64,000 nt of DNA from Steroidobacteraceae bacterium (GCA_019187185.1 JABAQU010000018.1:27674-91673), one strand, 5' to 3'; counted from the stretch's first letter, positions 19,631 through 29,480 are shown. Numbers and translations: made by a program. Notes: generated by a model from the letters alone, not told the origin.

Positions 19631-21096
19631 GTACCGAGATCCTGATCAATGGCGGGCTGCGCGAGACACGCGCGGCGATCGTCGAGAACGGGGCGCTGCA
19701 GGAAGTGCACATCGAGCGCGCGAGTCGCCGCGGCCTCGTCGGCAATGTCTACAAGGGCCGCGTCACGCGCGTGCTGCCCGGCATGCAGGCCGCGTTCGTC
19801 GACGCCGGGCTCGAGCGCGCGGCGTTCCTGCACGTCGACGACATCGCGGTCACCCGGCCCGACGCGACGATGGTCGGGCTGCCGAAGATCGACGACATCC
19901 GCCGGCTCGTGAACCAGGGCGACGAGATTCTCGTGCAGATCGTCAAGGATCCGCTCGGCACGAAGGGCGCGCGGCTCACGACATTCCTGTCGCTGCCGTC
20001 GCGCTTTCTCGTCTACATGCCGCGCAGCGACGGCGTCGGCGTGTCGGCGCGCATCGAGGACGAGGCCGAGCGCCAGCGCCTGCGCGAGCTGCTCGCGAGC
20101 CTGCCGCCGCCGTCGCAGGGGGGCGGCTTCATTCTGCGCACGGCGGCGGCGGGCGCGACGCGCGATGCGCTGCGCGCCGACATGATCTACCTCGATCGCC
20201 TGTGGAGCCACGTGCGCGAGCGCGCGCTCACGGCCGCGGCGGGCGATCTCGTGCACGAGGACCTGCCGCTGCCGACGCGGATGCTGCGCGACGAACTCGG
20301 GCGCGACATCGAGCGCGTGCTGGTCGATGCGCCCGCGACCCACGCGCAGATGCAGGCGTTCGCGCGGGCATTCGTGCCGGAGATGCTCGAGCGGATCGAG
20401 CTCTATGCCGGTCAGCGGCCGATCTTCGACCTGCACGGCATCGAGGACGAGATCGCGCGGGCGCTCGGGCGCAAGGTCGAACTGAAGTCCGGGGGCTACG
20501 TGATCGTCGACCAGACCGAGTCGATGACCACGATCGACGTCAACACGGGCGGCTACGTCGGACACCGCAACCTCGAGGAGACGATCTTCCGCACGAATCT
20601 CGAGGCGGCCGTCGCCATCGCGCGGCAGCTGCGGCTGCGCAACCTCGGCGGCATCATCATCATCGATTTCATCGACATGCAGGACGAGTCGCATCGACGC
20701 CAGGTGCTCGAGGCACTGTCTCGCAGCCTCGCCGCCGATCGCGTGCAGACGCACATCGCGAGCCTCTCGCCGCTCGGTCTCGTCGAGATGACGAGGAAGC
20801 GCACGCGCGAGAGCCTCGAGCACCTGCTGTGCGAACCGTGCCCGACCTGCGAGGGCCGTGGATTCGTGCGCACCGCCGAAACCGTATGCCTCGAGATCCT
20901 GCGCGAGATCTCGCGCCAGGTGCGCCAGTTCGGCAGCCGCGAACTCGTGATCCTCGCGCATCAGGACGTGATCGACCGGCTGCTCGACGAGGAGGCGCCC
21001 GCGCTGTCCGAACTCGAGGCGGCGAACGGCAAGGCGATCCGCCTGCAGGTCGAGCCGTTCTATGGCGTCGAGCAATACGACGTGGTGCTGAGATGA
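19627..21096 (+). CDS. rng: Ribonuclease G
   Basis: This 489-residue RNase E/G-family endonuclease matures the 5' end of 16S rRNA and degrades mRNA. An S1 domain (GNVYKGRVTRVLPGMQAAFVD) is followed by the 5'-sensor and RNase H-like regions. The catalytic magnesium aspartates are in TTIDVNTG and IIIIDFID. The zinc-link cysteines are CPTC in EPCPTCEGRG. It has no long RNase E-type scaffold tail, which decides for RNase G. Confidence 0.95.
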   Translation: MSTEILINGGLRETRAAIVENGALQEVHIERASRRGLVGNVYKGRVTRVLPGMQAAFVDAGLERAAFLHVDDIAVTRPDATMVGLPKIDDIRRLVNQGDEILVQIVKDPLGTKGARLTTFLSLPSRFLVYMPRSDGVGVSARIEDEAERQRLRELLASLPPPSQGGGFILRTAAAGATRDALRADMIYLDRLWSHVRERALTAAAGDLVHEDLPLPTRMLRDELGRDIERVLVDAPATHAQMQAFARAFVPEMLERIELYAGQRPIFDLHGIEDEIARALGRKVELKSGGYVIVDQTESMTTIDVNTGGYVGHRNLEETIFRTNLEAAVAIARQLRLRNLGGIIIIDFIDMQDESHRRQVLEALSRSLAADRVQTHIASLSPLGLVEMTRKRTRESLEHLLCEPCPTCEGRGFVRTAETVCLEILREISRQVRQFGSRELVILAHQDVIDRLLDEEAPALSELEAANGKAIRLQVEPFYGVEQYDVVLR

Positions 21097-21911
21097 GCGG
21101 TCCGCGCGTGGCCGCGATCCAGATGACGACCGGTGCCGACGTCGCGGACAATCTCGAGCAGGCCGGCACGCTCATCGCGGAGGCTGCCGATCGCGGTGCG
21201 CTCGTCGCCGCGCTGCCCGAGAACTTCGCGTTCATGGGCCACAGGGACGTCGACAAGCGCGCAGTCGCCGAGCCGGAAGGCGCAGGACCCATCCAGGAAT
21301 TCCTGTCCGGGTCGGCGCGGCGCCACCGGCTCATGGTGATCGGCGGCACGATGCCGATCGCGATCCCGGGCGGCGACGGCCGTGTCGCGGCGGCGAGCCT
21401 CGTATTCGACGCGGATGGCCAGCGCGTCGGGCGCTACGACAAGATCCACCTGTTCGACGTCGACCTGCCGTCCGCGGCGGAAACCTATCGCGAATCGGCG
21501 CACGTGGCACCGGGCGGTCGCGTGCAGCTGCTCGATACGCCGGCGGGCCGGCTCGGCATGGCCGTCTGCTATGACATCCGTTTCCCCGAGCTCTTTCGCC
21601 GGCTCTCGGCGCAGGGTGCGGACTGGTTCGTGCTGCCGTCCGCGTTCACGGTCCCCACCGGGGAGGCGCACTGGGAAACGCTGCTGCGCGCACGCGCGAT
21701 CGAGAACCTTGCGTTCGTCGTCGCGCCGGCCCAGTCGGGCCGGCATGCGAACGGGCGCCTCACCTACGGCGACACGATGATCGTCGATTACTGGGGGCGC
21801 GTGCTCGCGCGCCGCCCGAGCGGCCCCGGCTGCGTGGTGGCAGAGTTCGACCGCGCCGCGCAGGCGGACGCGCGTCTGCATTTTCCGGCGCTACGGCACC
21901 GAACGCTCTGA
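21093..21911 (+). CDS. Nitrilase-family amidohydrolase (Nit1/YbeM-like)
   Basis: This 272-residue carbon-nitrogen hydrolase has the Glu-Lys-Cys triad at Glu43 (LPEN), Lys117 (YDKIHLFD) and Cys159 (VCYDIRFPE). The pattern is that of the Nit1 group, some of which hydrolyse deaminated glutathione. The ATG overlaps the rng stop. Neighbourhood rng-nit-tldD is a common gammaproteobacterial arrangement. Confidence 0.91.
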   Translation: MSGPRVAAIQMTTGADVADNLEQAGTLIAEAADRGALVAALPENFAFMGHRDVDKRAVAEPEGAGPIQEFLSGSARRHRLMVIGGTMPIAIPGGDGRVAAASLVFDADGQRVGRYDKIHLFDVDLPSAAETYRESAHVAPGGRVQLLDTPAGRLGMAVCYDIRFPELFRRLSAQGADWFVLPSAFTVPTGEAHWETLLRARAIENLAFVVAPAQSGRHANGRLTYGDTMIVDYWGRVLARRPSGPGCVVAEFDRAAQADARLHFPALRHRTL

Positions 21912-21927
21912 GGAAGGTCCAACGGAC

Positions 21928-23376
21928 ATGAGTGCAGCCCCCGATTCCCTGTCGATCGCGCGCGACCTGATCCTGCGGCCGGGCGGGCTCGATGTCGCGC
22001 GCGTGGATCGCGTGCTCGGCGACGTGATGGGCCACGCCGTCGACGCCGCCGACATCTACTTCCAGCTCGCGCGCGAGGACTCGTGGGCGCTCGAGGACGG
22101 CATCGTCAAGGAAGGCGGGGCGAGCATCGAGCAGGGTGTCGGCGTGCGGGCGCTCGCCGGCGAGAAGACCGGGTTCGCCTATTCGGACGAGGTGGTGCTG
22201 CCTGCGCTCGAGGAGGCCGGGCGCGCGGCACGCGCGATCGCGGCGAGCGGCACGCAACATGCGCTGCGCGCGATGCATCCCGCGGACGGCCACAGGCTCT
22301 ACCTGCCCGTGGATCCGGGGGCCGCGCTCACCGATCACGACAAGGTCGGCTGGCTCGAGCGGGTCGACCGGATCGCGCGCGCGATCGATCCGCGCATCGT
22401 GCAGGTGATGGCGAGCGTCGCATCCGTGTACGAGGTCGTCATGGTGGCGACGAGCGACGGCACGCTCGCGGCCGACGTGCGTCCGCTCGTGCGCTTCAAC
22501 GTGTCGGTCATTGCCGAGCAGGACGGGCGGCGCGAACAGGGTTACGCGGGCTCCGGCGGCCGCTTCACGCTCGCCGAACTGGTGGCTGGCGACAAGCCGC
22601 TCGCGCTCGCGCGCGAAGCGGCGCGCCAGGCGCTCGTGAACCTCGAGGCCGTGCCGGCGCCCGCCGGCAGCATGACCGTGGTGCTCGGCCCCGGCTGGCC
22701 CGGCATCCTGCTGCACGAGGCGATCGGCCACGGGCTCGAGGGGGATTTCAACCGCAAGGGGACGTCGGCCTTCACCAACCGCGTCGGCGAGCGCGTCGCC
22801 TCACCCGGTGTCACGGTCGTCGACGACGGCACGCTCGCGCGTCGCCGAGGTTCGCTCAACATCGACGACGAGGGCACGCCGACGCAGTGCACGACGCTGA
22901 TCGAGGACGGCGTGCTGAAGGGCTACCTGCAGGACAAGCTGAACGCGCGCCTGATGGGCACCCGCTCGACAGGCAACGGCCGGCGCGAATCCTTTGCGCA
23001 CATGACGCTGCCGCGCATGACGAACACCTACATGCGCGCGGGGCCGTACGCGCCCGGGGAGATCATCGCCTCGGTACGGAAGGGCATCTACGCCGTGAAC
23101 TTCGGCGGCGGGCAGGTCGACATCACGTCGGGCAAGTTCGTGTTTTCGGCGAGCGAGGCGTACCTGATCGAGAACGGCCGCGTCACGGCCCCGATCAAGG
23201 GCGCCACATTGATCGGCAACGGCCCCGACGTGCTGACGCGCGTCGCGATGGTCGGCAACGACCTGAAGCTCGACGACGGAGTGGGCACCTGCGGCAAGGA
23301 TGGGCAAAGCGTGCCCGTTGGCGTCGGGCAGCCGACGCTGCGGATCGACGGCCTGACGGTCGGCGGAACCGCCTAA
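21928..23376 (+). CDS. tldD: Metalloprotease subunit TldD
   Basis: This 482-residue catalytic half of the TldD/TldE protease degrades unfolded peptides and matures some modified peptides. The zinc site is HEAIGH at about residues 262-267 with a downstream cysteine region in GVGTCGKDG. The GGRE-like segment and C-terminal VGVGQPTLRIDGLTVGG are typical. GGAAGG lies a few bases upstream of the ATG. Its partner PmbA (TldE) is encoded nearby at 27357. Confidence 0.96.
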   Translation: MSAAPDSLSIARDLILRPGGLDVARVDRVLGDVMGHAVDAADIYFQLAREDSWALEDGIVKEGGASIEQGVGVRALAGEKTGFAYSDEVVLPALEEAGRAARAIAASGTQHALRAMHPADGHRLYLPVDPGAALTDHDKVGWLERVDRIARAIDPRIVQVMASVASVYEVVMVATSDGTLAADVRPLVRFNVSVIAEQDGRREQGYAGSGGRFTLAELVAGDKPLALAREAARQALVNLEAVPAPAGSMTVVLGPGWPGILLHEAIGHGLEGDFNRKGTSAFTNRVGERVASPGVTVVDDGTLARRRGSLNIDDEGTPTQCTTLIEDGVLKGYLQDKLNARLMGTRSTGNGRRESFAHMTLPRMTNTYMRAGPYAPGEIIASVRKGIYAVNFGGGQVDITSGKFVFSASEAYLIENGRVTAPIKGATLIGNGPDVLTRVAMVGNDLKLDDGVGTCGKDGQSVPVGVGQPTLRIDGLTVGGTA

Positions 23377-23466
23377 TGGTGCCAGGATCTGACATAACCG
23401 GCGGGTTCGACGGTGCTGTGAGCTGGCGCACGCCGCGCAGCGCGGGCAGCCCGGTACCGTGTCGCC

Positions 23467-23652
23467 ATGGACAACGCCATGAACCCTGAACCCGGCTCGA
23501 CCGGAAGCTTCCAGCGCCTGCTGCCTGCCGACCTCGTCCAGGAAGCCGTGCGTACCCACGCGGAGGCACACAAGGACATGGAAGTGACCTGGCAGCCCTC
23601 GCTGATCGGCCGCTTCCTCGAGCTGTTCGCGGGTCGAAATCCGCGCGGCTGA
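23467..23652 (+). CDS. Small hypothetical protein (61 residues)
   Basis: A short reading frame lies between tldD and the small membrane protein. It has a mixed composition with LLPADLVQEAVRTHAEAHKD and a C-terminal hydrophobic patch SLIGRFLELF. I do not recognise a family. No Shine-Dalgarno is seen; a second ATG four codons in is possible. The 90 bases before it (23377-23466) hold no gene; they begin with a GGTGCCAGG stretch like the end of the inverted repeat at 39746. Confidence 0.45.
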   Translation: MDNAMNPEPGSTGSFQRLLPADLVQEAVRTHAEAHKDMEVTWQPSLIGRFLELFAGRNPRG

Positions 23653-23684
23653 CCGCGCGCGCGCCGCGCGGTAGGATCGGCGGT

Positions 23685-23948
23685 GTGCGTGTCCACCGCC
23701 CCCACATCGCCCAGCCCCTGTACGACCTCCTGCCGTGGCTCTATGGCCTCGGCGGGCTCGTCGTACTCGCCCTCAGCTACTTGCGCCTCAAGGGCTGGCT
23801 GAGCGGCCTGCTGGGCCTCGCAGGCCTCGCGGCGGTGATCTGGGGACTGGCCATCGGCCTGCGCCGGCGCGACTTTCGCGCGATGCGCCACGAGTATGGA
23901 GGCGACGGGCTGCCGCCGCGCGATCAGGACGGGGGTGCTTCGACCTGA
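23685..23948 (+). CDS. Small membrane protein, two predicted helices
   Basis: This 87-residue protein starts with GTG. Two hydrophobic helices can be seen near residues 15-34 (LLPWLYGLGGLVVLALSY) and 38-58 (WLSGLLGLAGLAAVIWGLA). They are followed by a charged cytoplasmic tail. No family recognised. Its 3' end overlaps the convergent ExeA-like gene by 25 bases. The clear membrane pattern makes it more credible than the preceding short frame. Confidence 0.6.
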   Translation: MRVHRPHIAQPLYDLLPWLYGLGGLVVLALSYLRLKGWLSGLLGLAGLAAVIWGLAIGLRRRDFRAMRHEYGGDGLPPRDQDGGAST

Positions 23949-25177
23949 CCCGTGTCGCCGGACCTGGCAGCCTGCACCACGCGATCGTCCCGATAAGTGA
24001 GCGTGTGCTGGCCGAGCGCCACCACGTCGCCGTCGGCGAGCACGTGGCGGCGCACCCGCTTGCCGCGCACCACCATGCCGTTGGTGCTGTTGAGATCCTC
24101 GATCACGCAATCCCGTGACGTCGTCACGATCTGGCAATGGTGGCGGCTGACGAAACGGCTGTCGATCTGGATGTCGTTGTCCGACGTGCGACCGATGATC
24201 ACGCGGCCGAGGCGCAGCGGCATCTCGGACAGGATCTGGTCCTCGGCCGCGAGCGCCACGTGGGCGAGGATCACGTCGCTGCGCCGCGAGCCGGTGGTCT
24301 CGAGTACCCGATCGCCGGTACGGCTGCCGGCCAGCATCGTGCGCAGCTCGCGATGGGTGCGCGACGCGTATTCCGTCCACTGCAATTCCTCGACGGCGTG
24401 CAGGATGTCTGCACGCGAGACGGAGTCCCGGTCCGCGGCGTACGAGCCCATCATCGCCGTATCGCACAGCGTGTTCACGAGCCGCGGCGTCCCGCCGGTG
24501 TAGCGGTAGATCTCGGGGTACGTATCCGGCGCGAAGATCTCGCGCCCGGCCGCGCCCGCGACCTCGAGGCGGTGCAGGATGTACGCGCGCGTGTCGTCCT
24601 GCGACAGCGCGGTGAGATGGAAGCGCAGGCGGATGCGCTGCGCGAGCTGCACGAGATCGGGCGAATCGAGCTTGTCGTTGAGCTCGGGCTGGCCCGCGAG
24701 GATGATGCGCAGCACTTTCTCGCGCGAGGTTTCGACGCCCGACAGCAGGCGGATTTCCTCGAGGACACGCTGACTCAGGTTCTGCGCTTCGTCGACGATC
24801 AGCAGCACCTTGCGGCCCGCGGCGTACTGCTCGATCAGGAACTGGTTCAGTGTCGCGAGGAGTTCGGCCTTGCGCATCTTGAACGGCTGGAAGCCGAACT
24901 GCACCAGCACCGACTGCAGGAACTCGAGCGCGGAAACCTGGGTCTGGTTGACCTGCGCGACCACGACGTCCTGCTCGAGTTCGCGCAGGAAGGTTTCGAT
25001 CAGCGTGGTCTTGCCCGAACCGATCTCGCCGGTGATCACGACGAAGCCGTCGGTGAACCAGATCGTCGACTCCATGTAGGCCTTGGCCCTGGAGTGGTTA
25101 CGGCTGAGATACAGGTACTGGGGATCCGGGCTCAGCCGAAACGGCAGGTCGTGGAGCTTGAAGAGATCCAGGTACAT
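23924..25177 (-). CDS. ExeA/GspA-type AAA ATPase with C-terminal FHA domain
   Basis: This 417-residue protein begins with the ExeA-family start LFKLHDLPFRLSPDPQYLYLS. The Walker A is GEIGSGKT near residues 50-57 and Walker B is VLLIVDEAQ. From about residue 300 a forkhead-associated domain follows, with GRTSDNDI, SRHH and NSTNG, which in this family bind phosphothreonine. ExeA helps assemble type II secretion through peptidoglycan, but no secretion genes are adjacent here. The FHA replaces the usual peptidoglycan-binding end, pointing to control by a Ser/Thr kinase. It is last in a leftward run after purK. Confidence 0.85.
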   Translation of the reverse strand: MYLDLFKLHDLPFRLSPDPQYLYLSRNHSRAKAYMESTIWFTDGFVVITGEIGSGKTTLIETFLRELEQDVVVAQVNQTQVSALEFLQSVLVQFGFQPFKMRKAELLATLNQFLIEQYAAGRKVLLIVDEAQNLSQRVLEEIRLLSGVETSREKVLRIILAGQPELNDKLDSPDLVQLAQRIRLRFHLTALSQDDTRAYILHRLEVAGAAGREIFAPDTYPEIYRYTGGTPRLVNTLCDTAMMGSYAADRDSVSRADILHAVEELQWTEYASRTHRELRTMLAGSRTGDRVLETTGSRRSDVILAHVALAAEDQILSEMPLRLGRVIIGRTSDNDIQIDSRFVSRHHCQIVTTSRDCVIEDLNSTNGMVVRGKRVRRHVLADGDVVALGQHTLTYRDDRVVQAARSGDTGQVEAPPS

Positions 25178-25198
25178 GACCGCGCGATCTTACGGGAA

Positions 25199-26320
25199 TC
25201 ACCGCAGGCGCGGTAACGACAGCCGCACACCCGGTGCGAGACCCGGCAGCAACCGGCGGACCCGGCGATCCCGGGCGGCCGGCGTCGCATCGATCAGCGT
25301 GCAATGGCCGAGCTTGCGTCCCGGGCGGGCCGATTTGCCGTAATCATGCCAGTGCAGGCCAGGGGTCCCGAGCGCGGCCGCGCGGTCGGGCAGGGCACCG
25401 ATCAGGTTCACCATCGCCGCGTGGCCCCGGGCGCGCGTGCTGCCGAGCGGCAGGTCGAGGATGGCGCGCAGGTGGTTCTCGAACTGGCTCGTTTCCGCAC
25501 CCTCGATCGTCCAGTGACCGGAGTTGTGCACCCGTGGTGCCATCTCGTTGGCGACGAGCCGCCCGTCGCGCACGAAGAACTCGACCGTGAGGACGCCCCG
25601 GTAGCGGAAATGCTCGAGCAGGCGGGTCAGGTGGCGCGCGGCGGCACGCGCGAGCGCCGTCGGCCCCCAGGGCGCACGCGTGACACGCAGGATCCCGTCG
25701 ACGTGCACATTGCCATTCAGCGGGTAGATTGCAATTTCACCGCGCGCGCTGCGCGCGCCGATGATCGACACTTCGCAGTCGAACGGGACGAATTCCTCGT
25801 AGAGCAGCGGCGCGTTGCCGAGAGTCGCATAGGCGCGCGCGAGATCGCGTGCGCTCCGCACCCGCACCTGGCCCTTGCCGTCGTAACCGAGGCGACGCGT
25901 CTTCAGCACGCCGGGGCCGATGCGCGCAAACGCGCGCGCGAGGTCGCGCTCGTTGTCCACGGCTGCGTGGCGGTTCGTCGGGATGCCGAGCTTGCCGAAG
26001 AGGCGCTTTTCGGCGAGGCGGTCCTGCGCGGCGGCCAATGCCGGCAGCGGCGGCGCGAAATCGATGCGATCCGCGAGCGCTTGCAGTGGTTCGACCGGCA
26101 CGTTTTCCCAGTCGAACGTCACGACCTGCGCGCCGCGCCCGAGCCGGCGCAGCAGGCCGCGATCGGTGAACTCGCCCGTCAGGATCGGCGCGACCTGGCC
26201 GCCGGGCGTGTCCGCGGCGCGATCGAGAAAGCGGACGGACAGGCCGAGCGGGTAGGCCGCGAGCGCCAACATGCGCCCGAGCTGGCCCGCCCCGACGATG
26301 CCGACGGCCGGCGCACTCAT
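25199..26320 (-). CDS. purK: N5-carboxyaminoimidazole ribonucleotide synthase
   Basis: This ATP-grasp enzyme of 373 residues uses ATP and bicarbonate to carboxylate aminoimidazole ribonucleotide in purine synthesis. The N-terminal GAGQLGRML, the central [12 protein letters not shown] and the later [22 protein letters not shown] segments are diagnostic. The ATG overlaps the purE stop by four bases, so the two are one translational unit. Confidence 0.97.
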   Translation of the reverse strand: MSAPAVGIVGAGQLGRMLALAAYPLGLSVRFLDRAADTPGGQVAPILTGEFTDRGLLRRLGRGAQVVTFDWENVPVEPLQALADRIDFAPPLPALAAAQDRLAEKRLFGKLGIPTNRHAAVDNERDLARAFARIGPGVLKTRRLGYDGKGQVRVRSARDLARAYATLGNAPLLYEEFVPFDCEVSIIGARSARGEIAIYPLNGNVHVDGILRVTRAPWGPTALARAAARHLTRLLEHFRYRGVLTVEFFVRDGRLVANEMAPRVHNSGHWTIEGAETSQFENHLRAILDLPLGSTRARGHAAMVNLIGALPDRAAALGTPGLHWHDYGKSARPGRKLGHCTLIDATPAARDRRVRRLLPGLAPGVRLSLPRLR

Positions 26321-26808
26321 CGGCCGCGCGGGTCGCCCTGTTCGAGTACGGCCGCGGTCTGGCGCTCGCGAAAGACCCTGAGCGCCTGATCGATTTCCGG
26401 GTGGGCGAGGGCGAGGATCGAGGCCGCCATGAGTGCCGCGTTGCGTGCGCCGGCCGCCCCGATCGCGAGCGTGGCGACTGGAATGCCCGCGGGCATCTGC
26501 ACGATCGACAGCAGCGAATCGATGCCCTTCAGCGCCCTTGATTCCACCGGCACGCCGAGCACCGGCAAGGTCGTCTTCGCGGCGGTCATGCCGGGCAGGT
26601 GCGCGGCGCCGCCCGCGCCCGCGATGATGACCTTGAGGCCGCGCTGCCGGGCCGTGGCGGCGTACTCGAACAGGAGGTCGGGCGTGCGATGCGCCGATAC
26701 GATGCGCACCTCGTGGGCGACACCGAGCTTCTCCAGGGTCTCGGCCGCGCCCTGCATCGTCTCCCAGTCGGACGACGAGCCCATGATGATGCCGACGAGT
26801 GCAGTCAT
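26317..26808 (-). CDS. purE: N5-CAIR mutase
   Basis: This 163-residue enzyme moves the carboxyl group made by PurK to form CAIR. The start [13 protein letters not shown], the SAHRTPD motif and [11 protein letters not shown] are diagnostic of class I PurE. It is directly upstream of purK and downstream of darP on the same strand. Confidence 0.98.
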   Translation of the reverse strand: MTALVGIIMGSSSDWETMQGAAETLEKLGVAHEVRIVSAHRTPDLLFEYAATARQRGLKVIIAGAGGAAHLPGMTAAKTTLPVLGVPVESRALKGIDSLLSIVQMPAGIPVATLAIGAAGARNAALMAASILALAHPEIDQALRVFRERQTAAVLEQGDPRGR

Positions 26809-26824
26809 CGACGAATTCTAGCAG

Positions 26825-27337
26825 TTAGCGGCCTGCCAGGCCCGACATCAGGGCGCGCAGCGCGCGATAGAGCGCCCTGGACGCCGTGGTACGGGAGGCG
26901 GGGCTGGCGTGCTCATTGCGCGCGGCGCTCGCCAGGGTGGCGAGCTGCGCCCGATCGACCGGCGGATGGCTGGCTTCGAGCGCATCGAGCGCGGCCCCAC
27001 CCTCGACGATGAGGCGTTCGCGCCAATGTTCGATGCGCTTTTGCAGTTCGCTGTCGGCCGCCGTTGCCTGCGCGCGGGCGGCGAGCGCGGCCTCTATCGC
27101 GGCGGCGTCGATCCGCCGCATCAGCTTGCCGATGAACTGGCGCTGCCGCGCGAGCGCCGCGCGGCTCGTCAGACGCCGCGCCTCGCGCACCGCGTCCGCC
27201 AGCGGCTCGGGCAGGTCGAGCGCCGCGAGCTCGGACTCCCGCAGTGCGATGAGGCGGGTGCCGAGGTCCTGCGCCGCATGTGCCGCGCGCTTGCGCGCGC
27301 TCTTGCTGGGCCGGTCGTCGAATTCGTCGTCGGACAT
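26825..27337 (-). CDS. darP: Dual-action ribosome maturation protein DarP (YjgA)
   Basis: This 170-residue basic, helical protein of the DUF615 family associates with the 50S subunit precursor. The start DEFDDRPSKSARKRAA, the segment RQRQFIGKLMRRID and HWRERLIVEG are typical. Genes darP and pmbA are divergent and nearly touch, an arrangement also seen in other gammaproteobacteria; the starts lie within about 20 bases. Confidence 0.92.
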   Translation of the reverse strand: MSDDEFDDRPSKSARKRAAHAAQDLGTRLIALRESELAALDLPEPLADAVREARRLTSRAALARQRQFIGKLMRRIDAAAIEAALAARAQATAADSELQKRIEHWRERLIVEGGAALDALEASHPPVDRAQLATLASAARNEHASPASRTTASRALYRALRALMSGLAGR

Positions 27338-27340
27338 GAC

Positions 27341-27349
27341 TGCTACAAT
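27341..27349 (+). promoter_or_regulatory. Extended -10 element for pmbA
   Basis: TGCTACAAT is a TGn-extended -10 with five of six hexamer matches. It ends eight bases before the ATG at 27357, so transcription would begin at or beside the start codon. Confidence 0.5.
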
Positions 27350-27356
27350 GCACCGG

Positions 27357-28706
27357 ATGCAACAGCGTGTGGATGGTACGCGAATTGCCGAGCTGCAAGG
27401 CGTGGTCTCGGACGCGCTCGCTGCGGCACGCCGTCTCGGGGCCACACAGGCGGAAGTCGACGCGAACCTGCAGCAGGGGCTCACCGTGAACGTGCGCCTC
27501 GGCGAGGTCGACACGGTCGAGTACCAGCGGGATCGCGGGCTCGGGGTCACCGTCTACATCGGGCATCGCAAGGGCTCGGCGAGCACGGCGGATCTCGCGC
27601 CCGCCGCAGTCGAGGCGACCGTGGCAAAGGCCTGCACGATTGCCCGCTACACCGCCGAGGATCCGTACTCGGGGCTCGCCGATGCCGACATGCTCGCGCG
27701 CGACATTCCCGACCTCGATCTCGATCACGAGTGGGCGATCGAACCTGCGGACGCCGTCGAGCTCGCGCGGCGCTGCGAGGCGGCCGGACGCGATGTCGAT
27801 GCCCGCATCACGAATTCGGAAGGCGCGAGCGTGTCGACGCATCGCGGTGCGCACGTCTACGGCAACTCCTCCGGCTTCCTCGCGGGCTACCCGAGCTCGA
27901 GCCACATGGTGAGCTGCTCGCTCGTCGCGCAGGCGGGCAGCGACATGCAGCGCGACTACTGGTATGCCGCCGCGCGCGACCCGGCTGACCTCGGCGACGT
28001 CGAGGCGATCGGCCGGCAGGCGGGTGAGCGCGCGATCGCGCGGCTCGGCGCGCGCCGCCTCGGGACACAGCGCTCGCCGGTGCTGTTCGTGCCCGATCTC
28101 GCGCGGGGTGTCTTCGGGCACATGGTGGCGGCGGTGCGCGGCGGCAGCCAGTATCGTCGTTCGTCGTTCCTGCTGGACTCCGCGGGCACGCAGATCCTGC
28201 CGCCCTTCATCCAGATCCGGGAACGGCCGCATATCCCGAAGGCGCTCGCGAGCAGCCCGTTCGACGCCGAGGGCGTCGCGACACGCGACCGCGACCTCGT
28301 GCGGGACGGCGTGCTGCAGGGTTACGTGCTCGGCAGCTACGCGGCGCGCAAGCTCGGCCTGCGCACGACCGGCAATGCCGGCGGCGTGCACAACCTCCTC
28401 GTCGAGGGCAGCGGCGCGACCTGCACGTTCGAAGAGCTGATCGCGCGCATGGGGCGCGGCTTCGTCGTCACCGAGCTGATGGGGCAGGGGGTCAATGGCG
28501 TCACGGGCGACTATTCGCGCGGCGCGGGCGGGTTCTGGGTCGAGGGCGGCGAACTCGCGTTTCCGGTGCAGGAGGTCACCATCGCCGGGAACCTGCGCGA
28601 CATGTACCGCGCCATCGACGCGATCGGCAGCGACGTGGACACCCGCGGGTCGATACGCGCGGGCTCGCTGCTCATCGGTGAAATGACGATCGCGGGCGGG
28701 GAATAG
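27357..28706 (+). CDS. pmbA: Metalloprotease subunit PmbA/TldE
   Basis: This 449-residue protein is the non-catalytic partner of TldD; it lacks the HExxxH site, as expected. Recognisable parts are the N-terminal VRLGEVDTVEYQRDRGLGVTV, the central LDSAGTQILPPF and the C-terminal GVNGVTGDYSRGAGGFWVEGG. Three in-frame ATGs compete (27336, 27348, 27357). The last one matches the usual family length and lies just after an extended -10, suggesting a leaderless message. There is no Shine-Dalgarno. Confidence 0.95.
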   Translation: MQQRVDGTRIAELQGVVSDALAAARRLGATQAEVDANLQQGLTVNVRLGEVDTVEYQRDRGLGVTVYIGHRKGSASTADLAPAAVEATVAKACTIARYTAEDPYSGLADADMLARDIPDLDLDHEWAIEPADAVELARRCEAAGRDVDARITNSEGASVSTHRGAHVYGNSSGFLAGYPSSSHMVSCSLVAQAGSDMQRDYWYAAARDPADLGDVEAIGRQAGERAIARLGARRLGTQRSPVLFVPDLARGVFGHMVAAVRGGSQYRRSSFLLDSAGTQILPPFIQIRERPHIPKALASSPFDAEGVATRDRDLVRDGVLQGYVLGSYAARKLGLRTTGNAGGVHNLLVEGSGATCTFEELIARMGRGFVVTELMGQGVNGVTGDYSRGAGGFWVEGGELAFPVQEVTIAGNLRDMYRAIDAIGSDVDTRGSIRAGSLLIGEMTIAGGE

Positions 28707-28727
28707 GCGAACGGCGGGGGTGGTCGC

Positions 28728-29468
28728 ATGGCCGGACAGGCACGGGTCAAGTGCCGCAAGCACGGGGACGCGCACACCACTTACGTGTGCGCGCATCTCG
28801 CGGAAAATCCGGTGCAGCGCTGGTACTCGGACGTGCCGACCGAGCGCAAGCGCTGGCCGGACGCGTGGTGTTCCCGATGCCAGGTCGAGTTCCTGAAGGA
28901 AGGCGAGTGGAACGAGAAGAACGAGCAGGGGCTGGTGGCAAAGATCCTGTGTCACGAGTGCTACGAGGCGGCGCAGGCGCGTAGCCTCGAGCGCCCGCTG
29001 GATGGACCCGCCGCGCGTGTCGCCCGCGCGCTCACCGAGCGATCCCACGAGGCGTTGCGCGCGAAGCAACGGCAGCTCGAAGCGAAATACGGCCTTGGCC
29101 GGCACAAGCGCTGGGACTGGGACCAGGCGACGGGGCAGCTGGTCTTCTCGAACGATGGCGTGCCTGCCATCGCGTGCGACATCGCGTTCGTCGGCAGCGT
29201 GTCGACGCTCTCGGACACATGGCTCTGGAGCTGGGCGAACTTCAGCCTGACCGAATCGGTCCGCAGCCCGATGCTTCGCGTGCGGGAATTCGGCGAGGCG
29301 CAGGACCTGCCGAGGCTCACGGTTCCGAAGTGGCCGGCCGGCGAAGCGGACGGCTGGGAAATGACGGCCATTGCCGTGGAGATCCTCGGTGCGTCAGGCG
29401 CGTATCGCACGCCGTCGAAGAACGGCTTTACCTTCCTCGCCCTGCTGTCGGTGAGCCGCGTGCAGTGA
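28728..29468 (+). CDS. DUF6882-like protein with N-terminal Cys/His motif
   Basis: This 246-residue soluble protein has two parts. Residues 1-90 hold scattered Cys and His (VKCRKHGD, WCSRCQ, LCHECY) that could bind one zinc. The C-terminal part contains DTWLWSWANFSL and a closing TFLALLSVSRV, the pattern of a family of uncharacterised proteins I would place with DUF6882. Function is unknown. It follows pmbA by 21 bases on the same strand. Confidence 0.72.
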   Translation: MAGQARVKCRKHGDAHTTYVCAHLAENPVQRWYSDVPTERKRWPDAWCSRCQVEFLKEGEWNEKNEQGLVAKILCHECYEAAQARSLERPLDGPAARVARALTERSHEALRAKQRQLEAKYGLGRHKRWDWDQATGQLVFSNDGVPAIACDIAFVGSVSTLSDTWLWSWANFSLTESVRSPMLRVREFGEAQDLPRLTVPKWPAGEADGWEMTAIAVEILGASGAYRTPSKNGFTFLALLSVSRVQ

Positions 29469-29480
29469 GCGCGCACCGTT

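Noticed and set aside
23377..23400. Possible copy of the inverted repeat at 39746
   Set aside because: Only a GGTGCC-GG stretch and a short later TAACCG are shared; no second arm is present.
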